From CAYRUP01 sp964427485 (GTDB lineage Bacteria; Pseudomonadota; Gammaproteobacteria; DSM-16500), in assembly GCA_964427485.1 (NCBI GenBank), contig CAYRUP010000104.1, forward strand, positions 1 through 6,686: a DNA stretch of 6,686 nt, read 5' to 3'. Positions 1 to 6,289 of the stretch are shown here, one piece after another (the first letter of the stretch is position 1; each line of letters starts with the position of its first letter). The translations under genes were made by a program, and so were the position numbers. Below the pieces are notes generated by a model that did no database searches, was not told the origin of the DNA, and worked only from the letters and a program-made list of their open reading frames with translations.

Positions 1-8
1 TCTAGACA

Positions 9-797
9 TCAAACCAACCTCAATGAATCCACCTTCCTAACCCAAGGATCCAATTCCTTCAACCCACCCGGTAAATTATTTTTCGTCGCAGCCGCTTCAT
101 TCACAGTCATAAAATTACCAAACGTTAACACATACCAATCTTTCCCATTGTGACTCGTCTGATAAATATGGCCCGTATTTTTTAAACGTAAACGTGTTTG
201 CAAATCTTTTACATCGGTCAAATGATAACTTCCATATAATTGCAAAGCAAAATTGCGTGGCTGCATAACTTGATCCGCGGCATTCTGACTATTTTCTGAA
301 AGAAGGGGTTGCGTTTTCTTTTCAACATTTTCACTCATGACTGCAGATGTCCTCTGCAGCCGGCGCGGAGTCACCACAATAGGTGGTGCAGTTTGCTCAC
401 GTTGTATGCGCGCGGCTTGCATGATTTCATCACGCTGATCTGGCTCATTTTTCTGGGCGCGTTCTTTTAACACTTCCGTATCATTCTGACGAATCAAATT
501 AAGCGCTTTTCTAGCTGGCTCGAAATTTTGTTCCGCTGATCTTTCCATCCAGAATATGCCAGATTCACTATCTTCTGAAACACCATAACCATAGTAGTAC
601 ATATAACCAACGGCATACTGCGCATCGCGATTTCCGCGCGCGGCAACGGGTAATAAACAATGAAATGCATTTTTATAGTCACCTGCTTGGAAAGATCTTT
701 TTCCCTGTTGCATATCGAGTGACATATTCGAAGATGATGCACATGACAGCAACACGAGACAGATAATAGCAAGTAATGTATATCGCCCAAGTTGCAA
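9..797 (-). CDS. Sel1-like repeat and SPOR domain lipoprotein (hypothetical)
   Basis: Predicted 262-residue envelope lipoprotein. Residues 1-18 form a hydrophobic signal peptide ending in the lipobox L16-L17-S18-C19, so Cys19 should be lipidated. Position +2 is Ala rather than Asp, which in enterobacterial sorting rules favours the outer membrane. Residues about 36-100 resemble Sel1/TPR-type repeats (AARGNRDAQYAVGYMYYYGYGV and a second weaker unit), usually protein-binding. Residues about 105-180 are a polar, charged linker. Residues about 182-260 fit a SPOR domain, a fold known to bind glycan strands stripped of stem peptides, often at the division site. The start is TTG: it is the only usual start codon between an upstream in-frame stop (831-833) and the signal peptide, and the next Met (M25) would remove the lipobox. 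It begins two bases after the stop of the GspC-like gene, implying one transcript. No specific partner or function can be named. The domain calls are by eye; the SPOR call is the surest. Confidence 0.85.
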   Translation of the reverse strand: MQLGRYTLLAIICLVLLSCASSSNMSLDMQQGKRSFQAGDYKNAFHCLLPVAARGNRDAQYAVGYMYYYGYGVSEDSESGIFWMERSAEQNFEPARKALNLIRQNDTEVLKERAQKNEPDQRDEIMQAARIQREQTAPPIVVTPRRLQRTSAVMSENVEKKTQPLLSENSQNAADQVMQPRNFALQLYGSYHLTDVKDLQTRLRLKNTGHIYQTSHNGKDWYVLTFGNFMTVNEAAATKNNLPGGLKELDPWVRKVDSLRLV

Positions 798-799
798 AT

Positions 800-1327
800 T
801 TATTCCCCCAAAAGTGATTTCGGCATCCCTTCAAACTGTAATTGAACCCGTTGCAAAGGCAATTTTTCCAATCGTCCTGCATTATCTAACACAACGCCAT
901 CCGCAGAAATCGAATAAACCTTCACGCCTGTTGCAGGCAGTGTATCACCGATCTGATAAATTTTTCCCGGTTGATTGGACTCGGAAATAATCACCCGGGA
1001 TAATGCATCAGGTGATGATTTTATCACGCCCAGCAAGTGTATTTGCAAACTGGTCACGGGCAATAAAGCGGATTCTGCAACACCATATTTACCAAATAAA
1101 TGCCACTCTGGAATTTGCTCAATTTGCTGACGAAGTTGATTAGCTGTGTCTGCATGGATCTCATTGGGGTTGATTGAAGATTGTGCCAGTTTGCTATCAC
1201 TTCGCCAGGTAATCAGCATATCAATCACCGTGGCAAACAATAACAGAGACATCAGTATCATCGCAAAGAGACCCGCGCGGCGTCCCCATGGGGTGGTTAA
1301 AATTGGCGAGATTAATTCATCAACCAT
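800..1327 (-). CDS. Type II secretion GspC-like inner-membrane protein, short form without PDZ domain
   Basis: A 175-residue protein resembling the N-terminal part of GspC/PulC, the type II secretion subunit linking the inner-membrane platform to the secretin. Residues 1-17 are a short N-terminal tail, about 18-40 one membrane helix (inside-to-outside topology expected), about 41-72 a polar linker, and about 74-160 the homology-region (HR) domain. HR hallmarks seen are WHLFG at 75-79, SLQIHLLGVI at 93-102, the R-V-I-I strand at 111-114, YQIGDTLP at 124-131, and the VVLDNAGRLEKLPL stretch near 145-158. Classical GspC proteins run to about 270-300 residues and continue into a PDZ or coiled-coil domain; here the protein ends about 15 residues after the HR domain. 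The ATG at 1327 is preferred over an upstream in-frame TTG at 1375 because the extra 16 residues overlap a -10-like element and are not GspC-like. It lies between hemB and a SPOR lipoprotein, with no other secretion genes in view. It could be the working C subunit of a dispersed type II system or a C-like protein with another role. Confidence 0.82.
   Translation of the reverse strand: MVDELISPILTTPWGRRAGLFAMILMSLLLFATVIDMLITWRSDSKLAQSSINPNEIHADTANQLRQQIEQIPEWHLFGKYGVAESALLPVTSLQIHLLGVIKSSPDALSRVIISESNQPGKIYQIGDTLPATGVKVYSISADGVVLDNAGRLEKLPLQRVQLQFEGMPKSLLGE
803..809 (-). promoter_or_regulatory. Candidate ribosome binding site for the TTG-started lipoprotein
   Basis: On the minus strand this reads GGGGGAA, five bases before the TTG start at 797. 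It is G-rich and can pair with the anti-Shine-Dalgarno sequence only partly through G-U wobbles. It lies inside the last sense codons (Gly-Glu) of the upstream GspC-like gene, so it could also be there only as coding sequence. It supports, but does not prove, the TTG start. Confidence 0.4.
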
Positions 1328-1355
1328 AGTAACTACCAGATAAAATCCTCCCCGC

Positions 1356-1361
1356 ATTATA
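1356..1361 (-). promoter_or_regulatory. Candidate -10 element upstream of the GspC-like gene
   Basis: The minus strand reads TATAAT, a perfect sigma-70 -10 hexamer, 28 bases before the ATG at 1327 and downstream of the hemB stop at 1389. No convincing -35 hexamer lies 16-18 bases upstream (the 17-base position reads GAGCGC), so activity would be weak or need an activator. If it is used, the GspC-like and lipoprotein genes could be transcribed apart from hemB. A GGGGAGG run follows immediately, but it sits about 18 bases from the chosen ATG, too far for an ideal ribosome binding site. Confidence 0.35.
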
Positions 1362-1388
1362 CCGAAGTAAGCCAAAAAGCGCTCCTAT

Positions 1389-2405
1389 TTATAACCACTC
1401 CGCAGCTTGCTTCGCAAAATAAGTCAAAATCCCATGCGCACCCGCGCGCTTAATCGAAATCAATGACTCCATCACAACGGCTTTTTCATCCAACCAACCC
1501 AGTTGAGCAGCTGCTTTCAGCATAGCATATTCACCACTCACTTGATAAACAAAGGTAGGAACCTGAAAAGCGTCTCGGGTTTGACGCACAATATCCAGAT
1601 ATGGCATGCCTGGCTTAATCATGACCATGTCAGCGCCTTCCTGAATATCCAGTAAAACTTCATGCAGAGCTTCTTTTGCATTGCGTGGATCCATTTGATA
1701 CTGAAATTTATCTGCCTTACCTAAGGCTTTAGCAGAACCGACTGCCTCGCGAAAAGGCCCATAAAAATGGGATACATATTTTGCGGAGTAAGCAAGAATT
1801 TTGGTATTGACCCACTGATTTGCTTCCAATGCTGCACGAATTGCTCCAATACGTCCATCCATCATGTCTGAGGGTGCAACAATATCAGCACCTGCCTCAG
1901 CATGCGAAAGAGCCTGTTTAACTAAAATTTCCGTAGTCCCATCATTTAATACATACCCTTTTTCATCGATAATCCCATCCTGACCATGCGAAGTATAAGG
2001 ATCCAACGCCACATCCGTAATGATTCCTAACTCGGGAAAAAACTTTTTTAATTCCCGCACTGCACGCTGTACCAAACCATTCGGATGATACGCCTCTTCC
2101 CCCAGCAATGTTTTTTTTGCTTCATCAATCACAGGGAAAAGCGCAATAGCCGGTATCTTAAGTTTCATTAATTCTTCGGCTTCTTTTAAGAGTAAATCAA
2201 TACTAATACGATCAATCCCTGGCATAGATTGAATGGATTCGCGGCGATTTGTGCCTTCCAGAATAAACAGGGGATAAATCAAATCATCCACCGACAATTG
2301 GGTTTCTGCCATTAAACGCCGTGAGAAAGGTGAAGCCCGCATACGACGCAGACGGACATGAGGAAATTGACGTTTTATAGATTGAGTAGGCATATTTTGA
2401 TCCAT
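1389..2405 (-). CDS. hemB: Delta-aminolevulinic acid dehydratase (porphobilinogen synthase), non-zinc class
   Basis: Cytoplasmic enzyme that condenses two 5-aminolevulinate molecules to porphobilinogen, the common precursor of haem and other tetrapyrroles. It has 338 residues, normal for the family. The two Schiff-base lysines are visible: K209 in the YSAKY-x3-FYGPFRE motif and K264 in MVMIKPGMPYLD. The N-terminal arm RLRRMRASPFSRRL (18-31), the MPGIDR segment (61-66) and the C-terminal substrate-binding YQVSGEYAM (287-295) are all intact. The metal-site segment at 131-144 reads D-V-A-L-D-P-Y-T-S-H-G-Q-D-G: the three cysteines of zinc enzymes such as E. coli HemB are replaced by A133, D135 and D143, the pattern of the magnesium-using Pseudomonas aeruginosa type. 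The start is ATG at 2405 without a clear Shine-Dalgarno sequence; a second Met at residue 5 is a possible alternative. It diverges from rsmJ. Confidence 0.97.
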   Translation of the reverse strand: MDQNMPTQSIKRQFPHVRLRRMRASPFSRRLMAETQLSVDDLIYPLFILEGTNRRESIQSMPGIDRISIDLLLKEAEELMKLKIPAIALFPVIDEAKKTLLGEEAYHPNGLVQRAVRELKKFFPELGIITDVALDPYTSHGQDGIIDEKGYVLNDGTTEILVKQALSHAEAGADIVAPSDMMDGRIGAIRAALEANQWVNTKILAYSAKYVSHFYGPFREAVGSAKALGKADKFQYQMDPRNAKEALHEVLLDIQEGADMVMIKPGMPYLDIVRQTRDAFQVPTFVYQVSGEYAMLKAAAQLGWLDEKAVVMESLISIKRAGAHGILTYFAKQAAEWL

Positions 2406-2429
2406 AATTAAAATAGATCGTATTATACT
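2397..2429. promoter_or_regulatory. Overlapping divergent promoter elements for hemB and rsmJ
   Basis: The only gap between the divergent genes is 2406-2461. On the minus strand, 2422-2427 reads TATAAT, a perfect -10 for hemB, with at best a weak -35 (TTCTAA, 17 bases upstream, in a T-rich tract). On the plus strand, TTGATC at 2397-2402 and TATTAT at 2421-2426 are separated by 18 bases and make a reasonable sigma-70 promoter for rsmJ, with its -35 inside the first codons of hemB. The two -10 hexamers share the same bases, so polymerase could occupy only one direction at a time. These are motif matches by eye, with no expression evidence. Confidence 0.45.
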
Positions 2430-2461
2430 ATCGAGTTTTAAACTTTAGAAAAAAATTTTAC

Positions 2462-3202
2462 ATGCCGAGTATTGCTGTTTATACGCCACATTTCGAACTA
2501 CTGCCGAGAGCAGACGCTTTAGCAGCCCAATTAGGCTTGCCATTTAAATCCGAAGCGGATTATTTATTACTACTGACGCCCAATCGATTGGTTTTGCAAT
2601 ATACGCGGGAAAAATCCCTACCGCTTTTTGTCGATTTTGTCTCTGGCAAAATGCAATATCGCCGCCAAAATCTCAGCCTGCGTCGGGAAGCATTAGCGCG
2701 TGCACTCGGATTAAAAAGCCATACCCAGCCCCGTATTGTCGATGCAACGGCGGGTTTGGCACGAGATAGCTTTGTGATCGCAGCGTTAGGTTTTCATGTC
2801 CAAATGATTGAACGTTCGCCTATTATTCATGCGTTAGTGAGTGATGGTATTCAACGTGCATTACAGCATGTGGAAACGCTAAAAATTGCCGAACGCATGC
2901 ATCTCATCCAAGATAATGCCATTGCCTGGCTGCAAAACTTAATGGTAAAACCCGCTATCATTTATCTGGATCCTATGTTTCCCGAACGAAAAAAATCGGC
3001 TTTATCGAAAAAAGAGATGCGTATTTTTCATGCTATTGTAGGTGATGATTTAGACGCCGAGGCTTTACTGCAAACCGCATTGACTTGTGCCGCCGAACGC
3101 GTTGTGGTAAAAAGGCCCCGGCTCGCTATTCCATTGGCGGGGATAAAACCCAGCTTTACCCATTTGGGGAGTAGCAGCCGATTTGATATTTATCTAATTT
3201 GA
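2462..3202 (+). CDS. rsmJ: 16S rRNA (guanine-1516-N2)-methyltransferase
   Basis: RsmJ (YhiQ family) uses S-adenosylmethionine to methylate the N2 of G1516 in 16S rRNA, in the 3' minor domain of the small ribosomal subunit. The 246-residue protein matches the family in length and order. The SAM-binding motif DATAGLARD lies at 94-102, followed by an acidic strand end at E117 (MIERSP). The catalytic-side motif YLDPMFPERKKSALSKKEMR covers 168-187 and keeps the D-P-M-F-P core. The C-terminal VVVKRPR (214-220) and SSRFDIYL (238-245) match the family tail. The start is ATG at 2462 with only a weak AGAA-type ribosome site; the N-terminal VYTPHFELLPRA segment looks native, so this start is sensible. 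It diverges from hemB and is followed after 8 bases by a DedA-family gene, probably on one transcript. Confidence 0.95.
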   Translation: MPSIAVYTPHFELLPRADALAAQLGLPFKSEADYLLLLTPNRLVLQYTREKSLPLFVDFVSGKMQYRRQNLSLRREALARALGLKSHTQPRIVDATAGLARDSFVIAALGFHVQMIERSPIIHALVSDGIQRALQHVETLKIAERMHLIQDNAIAWLQNLMVKPAIIYLDPMFPERKKSALSKKEMRIFHAIVGDDLDAEALLQTALTCAAERVVVKRPRLAIPLAGIKPSFTHLGSSSRFDIYLI

Positions 3203-3210
3203 GAACCTGC

Positions 3211-3888
3211 ATGGATACCCTGCACTATTTAATCAATTTTATTTTACATCTCGATGAACATCTCATCGCATTTGTGACCGCTTATGGTGTATGGACTTAT
3301 GCGCTTCTTTTTCTTATTATTTTTTGCGAATCGGGCATCATCTTTACTGCGTTTTTACCTGGGGATTCCTTATTATTTGCAACCGGTGCCTTAACTGCTA
3401 GCATGACGGGTGTATTAAACATTCATCTCTTATTTATCCTACTCGTGACTGCATCCGTCAGTGGCAACGGATTGAATTATTTCCTTGGCAAATGGATCGG
3501 CCCTAAGGTTTTTTGCTCCGGGAATTCCTGGATTTTCAATAAAAAACACATCACCAATGCCCATCATTTTTATGAACGCTATGGTGGAAAAGCCATTATT
3601 ATCGCTCGATTTATCCCAATCATTCGCACCGTAGTGCCGTTTATTGCGGGCGTAGGTTACATGACATATCGTTACTTTTTCATTTTTAATTTGACGGGCG
3701 CCTTGTTATGGATTGGCATACTTGTCTATGGCAGTTATCTGTTTGGCAACATTCCTTTTGTAAAACAGCATTTTTCGCTCGTTATCATTGCCATTATTAT
3801 CCTTTCTTTAACACCCCCTCTCATCGAATTTTTTCGGCATAAACTGGCCAAACCTCGCGAGCAAGAAAAAACCAAGCCATCCGTTTAA
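3211..3888 (+). CDS. DedA family (SNARE-associated / VTT domain) inner-membrane protein
   Basis: A 225-residue polytopic inner-membrane protein of the DedA family, whose members are linked to membrane-potential maintenance, drug and pH tolerance and lipid-carrier (undecaprenyl phosphate) recycling. The family motif FCESGIIFTAFLPGDSLLF covers 38-56, with acidic E40 and D52. The second motif ARFIPIIRTVVPFIAGVGYM covers 132-151, with R133 and R139. These four correspond to the essential E39, D51, R130 and R136 of E. coli YqjA. Hydrophobic segments lie near 29-50, 70-92, 128-150, 155-178 and 188-206; the first and third probably include re-entrant loops. The tail (208-225) is polar and basic. The ATG at 3211 is chosen over an in-frame TTG at 3199 that overlaps the rsmJ stop; GAGA, nine bases upstream, is a weak ribosome site. 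Which DedA subgroup or substrate applies cannot be read from the sequence. Confidence 0.93.
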   Translation: MDTLHYLINFILHLDEHLIAFVTAYGVWTYALLFLIIFCESGIIFTAFLPGDSLLFATGALTASMTGVLNIHLLFILLVTASVSGNGLNYFLGKWIGPKVFCSGNSWIFNKKHITNAHHFYERYGGKAIIIARFIPIIRTVVPFIAGVGYMTYRYFFIFNLTGALLWIGILVYGSYLFGNIPFVKQHFSLVIIAIIILSLTPPLIEFFRHKLAKPREQEKTKPSV

Positions 3889-3912
3889 CTTGCCTTGATC
3901 TTCAGGTAAAAT
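3885..3912 (+). promoter_or_regulatory. Candidate promoter for the aroQ-accB-accC-prmA operon
   Basis: TTAACT at 3885-3890 (4 of 6 to TTGACA) and TAAAAT at 3907-3912 (5 of 6 to TATAAT) are separated by 16 bases. The -35 overlaps the stop codon of the DedA-family gene. A start site near 3919 would give an mRNA leader of roughly 80 bases before the aroQ ATG at 4002. No terminator hairpin with a T-run is visible between the DedA-family gene and aroQ, so readthrough is also possible. Confidence 0.4.
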
Positions 3913-3915
3913 GTA

Positions 3916-3955
3916 GTTAACTTCTATTAACTCCTGATATCTAGACAAAACTAGA
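3916..3955 (+). repeat. Short direct repeats with 10-base period in the aroQ leader
   Basis: TTAACT occurs at 3917-3922 and 3927-3932, exactly 10 bases apart, and again at 3885-3890 within the candidate promoter. CTAGA occurs at 3941-3945 and 3951-3955, also 10 bases apart. GTTAA (3916-3920) and TTAAC (3927-3931) also form a short inverted pair around a six-base loop. One-helical-turn spacing can mark an operator, but the units are short and AT-rich, so chance is a real alternative. Confidence 0.35.
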
Positions 3956-4001
3956 AACTTCGTGCAGAATGCTCGCCTCGATACGAAATATTAGGTCACG
4001 C

Positions 4002-4451
4002 ATGGCAATTATTTTAGTATTACATGGCCCCAATTTGAACTTGCTTGGTACTCGTGAGCCGGATCTGTATGGCCATGAAACCCTGAACGAGATCAATGCC
4101 AATTTAGGTCTTTCAGCCATGACCTGGGGGCATACACTGAGTACGCTGCAGAGTAATTCAGAATCCGTGCTCATTGACCGCATTCAACAATGCCAGCGCG
4201 ACAATACCGATTTTATTATTTTTAATCCCGCAGCATTGACTCATACCAGTATTGCGCTGCGTGACGCGCTATTGGCTGTGAATAAACCGTTTATTGAAGT
4301 GCATTTGTCAAATATCCATCGCCGCGAACCTTTCCGTCACATTTCCTATTTTTCTGATATTGCGATTGGAAATATCACTGGGCTCGGATCGCAAGGCTAT
4401 TTGCTCGCACTTCATTATGCACATCATTACCTGACATCGAAGACTCGCTAA
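4002..4451 (+). CDS. aroQ: Type II 3-dehydroquinate dehydratase
   Basis: Cytoplasmic shikimate-pathway enzyme converting 3-dehydroquinate to 3-dehydroshikimate on the way to aromatic amino acids; family members form dodecamers. The 149-residue length is typical. The N-terminal active-site segment HGPNLNLLGTREPDLYG covers 8-24 and contains R18 and the catalytic base Y23 on the flexible lid. FNPAALTHTSIALRDAL (74-90) supplies N75 and H81, and EVHLSNIHRREPFRH (99-113) supplies H101 and R112. Residue 79 is Leu, where many relatives have Tyr or Phe; the Mycobacterium tuberculosis enzyme also has Leu there, so activity is not in doubt. The ATG at 4002 is preferred to an in-frame ATG at 3969 because the family begins just before the LVLHGPN segment and TAGGT lies a few bases upstream of 4002. 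accB follows 15 bases after the stop. Confidence 0.96.
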   Translation: MAIILVLHGPNLNLLGTREPDLYGHETLNEINANLGLSAMTWGHTLSTLQSNSESVLIDRIQQCQRDNTDFIIFNPAALTHTSIALRDALLAVNKPFIEVHLSNIHRREPFRHISYFSDIAIGNITGLGSQGYLLALHYAHHYLTSKTR

Positions 4452-4466
4452 GGAGCACTGTACGTT

Positions 4467-4928
4467 ATGGCTATGGACATGCGAAAAATTCGCAAACTGA
4501 TTGAACTTATCCAGGAAACAGGTATCGCTGAAATTGAAATTCACGAAGGCGAAGAATCTGTGCGCATCAGCCGCGAAACAACTCGCGCTGCGCCTCAGAT
4601 GATGACGGCACCTGTCACTTATTCTTTGCCAGAAACTTCTACCCAACAAGCAGCACCGGCGGCATCCATTGAGGCAGCTCAAACCACTGCAAATAAGCAT
4701 ACGGTGAAAGCACCGATGGTTGGCACCGTTTATCTCTCACCTTCGCCGGGCGCCAAAGCATTTATTCAGGTAGGTCAAGCTGTCAAAGCAGGTGACACGC
4801 TTTGCCTCATTGAAGCCATGAAAATGTTCAATCAAATTGAAGCTGACAAAACGGGTATAGTCACCGCTATTCTGATTGAAAGCGGTGTTCCAGTTGAATT
4901 TAACCAACCACTCGTTGTGATTGAATAA
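4467..4928 (+). CDS. accB: Biotin carboxyl carrier protein of acetyl-CoA carboxylase
   Basis: The carrier subunit of acetyl-CoA carboxylase, which makes malonyl-CoA for fatty-acid synthesis. Its biotin is carboxylated by AccC and then swings to the AccA-AccD carboxyltransferase. In 153 residues it has an N-terminal assembly region (about 1-38, MDMRKIRKLIELIQETGIAE), a flexible Ala/Pro/Thr/Gln-rich linker (about 40-78) and a C-terminal biotinyl domain (about 79-153). The biotin-attachment motif EAMKM spans 116-120, with K119 as the expected site, and the bacterial 'thumb' loop SPSPGAKAFI (91-100) is present. AAGGAG at 4450-4455, overlapping the aroQ stop, is a strong ribosome site with a rather long 11-base spacer. 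It is followed by accC after 17 bases. Confidence 0.97.
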   Translation: MAMDMRKIRKLIELIQETGIAEIEIHEGEESVRISRETTRAAPQMMTAPVTYSLPETSTQQAAPAASIEAAQTTANKHTVKAPMVGTVYLSPSPGAKAFIQVGQAVKAGDTLCLIEAMKMFNQIEADKTGIVTAILIESGVPVEFNQPLVVIE

Positions 4929-4945
4929 CAAGGAACAAAAAGCGC

Positions 4946-6286
4946 ATGCTAAACAAAGTTGTCATTGCCAATCGCGGGGAAATCGCACTCCGTATCTTAC
5001 GTGCCTGCAAGGAGCTTGGCATCAAAACAGTTGCAGTGCATTCCACTGCGGATCGTGACTTGATGCATGTGCGCCTCGCTGATGAATCCGTCTGCATAGG
5101 CCCGGCACCTGCTGCAGAAAGTTATCTCAGTATTCCTGCCATCATTAGTGCGGCTGAAATTACCGATTCTGTCGCGATCCACCCAGGCTATGGATTTTTA
5201 GCCGAAAACGCTGATTTTGCCGAACAAGTCGAAAAAAGCGGCTTTATTTTTATTGGACCCAGACCCGACAGCATTCGAGAAATGGGTGACAAAGTCGCTG
5301 CCATTCAAGCTATGCGTCGTCTTGGGATCCCTTGTGTGCCAGGCTCAAGTGAACCGATTGGTGATGATGATGCTTTGACTGTGAAAATGGCTCGGGATAT
5401 TGGTTATCCCATTATTATTAAAGCATCAGGCGGCGGCGGTGGACGCGGCATGCGCGTTGTGCATACAGAATCTCATTTATTGAATGCCATTGCGATGACA
5501 CGCACAGAAGCACGCGCTGCATTCAATAACGATAAAGTTTATATGGAAAAATATCTCCAAAATCCGCGCCATATTGAAATTCAAGTTCTTGGCGATGGCC
5601 AAGGCAATGCGATCCATTTAGGGGAACGCGATTGTTCCATACAACGCCGTCATCAAAAAATTATTGAAGAAGCACCCGCCCCAGGCATAACGACGGAACA
5701 ACGCGAAGCCATTGGCGAACGTTGCGCAAAAGCATGTCGAGAAATGAATTATCGTGGCGCTGGTACTTTTGAATTTCTTTATGAAAATAAAGAATTTTAC
5801 TTTATTGAAATGAATACCCGCGTCCAAGTTGAACATCCCATCACAGAAATGATTACGGGAATTGATATTGTAAAACAACAGCTGCATATTGCGGCTGGCA
5901 ACAAACTTCTTATCAAACAATCCGATGTTAAAATTAAAGGCCATGCCATCGAATGTCGTATTAATGCCGAAGATCCGCGCTCCTTTGTTCCTTGTCCTGG
6001 CACTATTACCCATTTTCACGCGCCAGGCGGCCCAGGAATACGGCTTGATTCACACATTTATAGCAGTTACAAAGTGCCGCCTTATTATGATTCATTAATT
6101 GCGAAAATTATTGCTTATGGCGATAACCGTGAGAACGCTTTAACAAAAATGCGTGGGGCGCTCGAGGAAACAGTGGTTGATGGCATTAAAACAAATCTAT
6201 CTTTGCATCAAGATATTTTGCGTGGAAACTCTTTCCAGCGCGGCATTGTTAACATTCATTATCTTGAACAATGGTTGAATTTATAA
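4946..6286 (+). CDS. accC: Biotin carboxylase subunit of acetyl-CoA carboxylase
   Basis: ATP- and bicarbonate-dependent enzyme that carboxylates the biotin on AccB, the first half-reaction of acetyl-CoA carboxylase. The 446 residues cover the whole family: an N-terminal domain from KVVIANRGEIALRI (4-17), a central ATP-grasp domain with the glycine-rich loop GGGGGRGM (162-169), and a C-terminal domain with the PYYDSLIAKI segment (379-388). Catalytic and ligand residues known from the E. coli enzyme fall at identical numbers here: K116, K159, H209, K238, E276, E288, N290, R292, E296 and R338. The first ATG after accB is used, with AAGGAA at 4930-4935 and a 10-base spacer. No frameshift or missing active-site residue is seen. 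prmA begins 3 bases after the stop. Confidence 0.98.
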   Translation: MLNKVVIANRGEIALRILRACKELGIKTVAVHSTADRDLMHVRLADESVCIGPAPAAESYLSIPAIISAAEITDSVAIHPGYGFLAENADFAEQVEKSGFIFIGPRPDSIREMGDKVAAIQAMRRLGIPCVPGSSEPIGDDDALTVKMARDIGYPIIIKASGGGGGRGMRVVHTESHLLNAIAMTRTEARAAFNNDKVYMEKYLQNPRHIEIQVLGDGQGNAIHLGERDCSIQRRHQKIIEEAPAPGITTEQREAIGERCAKACREMNYRGAGTFEFLYENKEFYFIEMNTRVQVEHPITEMITGIDIVKQQLHIAAGNKLLIKQSDVKIKGHAIECRINAEDPRSFVPCPGTITHFHAPGGPGIRLDSHIYSSYKVPPYYDSLIAKIIAYGDNRENALTKMRGALEETVVDGIKTNLSLHQDILRGNSFQRGIVNIHYLEQWLNL

Positions 6287-6289
6287 GAT

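Noticed and set aside
494..882. Open frames of 98 and 67 codons on the minus strand overlapping the lipoprotein gene
   Set aside because: They are out-of-frame readings of the same strand as the lipoprotein, whose signal peptide and SPOR domain are convincing; neither has a domain.
1328..1375. Sixteen-codon extension of the GspC-like protein from an upstream TTG
   Set aside because: The extension spans a perfect TATAAT and a GGGGAGG run, which look like control sequence, and it adds hydrophobic residues ahead of the normal tail of this family.
1371..1388. Possible terminator after hemB (AGCGCT followed by T residues on the minus strand)
   Set aside because: The palindrome has only three base pairs with no loop, too small to form a stable terminator hairpin.
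3969..4001. Eleven-codon N-terminal extension of aroQ from an upstream ATG
   Set aside because: AroQ proteins normally start just before LVLHGPN, and a better ribosome site (TAGGT) precedes the ATG at 4002.
4074..4082. Leu at position 79 of AroQ in place of the common Tyr/Phe, considered as a possible inactivating change
   Set aside because: The altered residue is not one of the catalytic residues, which are all present (R18, Y23, N75, H81, H101), and Leu occurs at this place in the active Mycobacterium tuberculosis enzyme.
4308..4700. A 130-codon open frame on the minus strand across the end of aroQ and the start of accB
   Set aside because: It lies opposite two well-supported genes, spans their junction, is rich in Cys/Arg/Ser with no recognisable domain, and has no promoter or ribosome site of its own. 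It is a shadow frame.
5618..6019. A 133-codon open frame on the minus strand inside accC
   Set aside because: It is antisense to conserved ATP-grasp coding sequence, its Phe/Asn-rich composition is the complement of accC codons, and it shows no domain.
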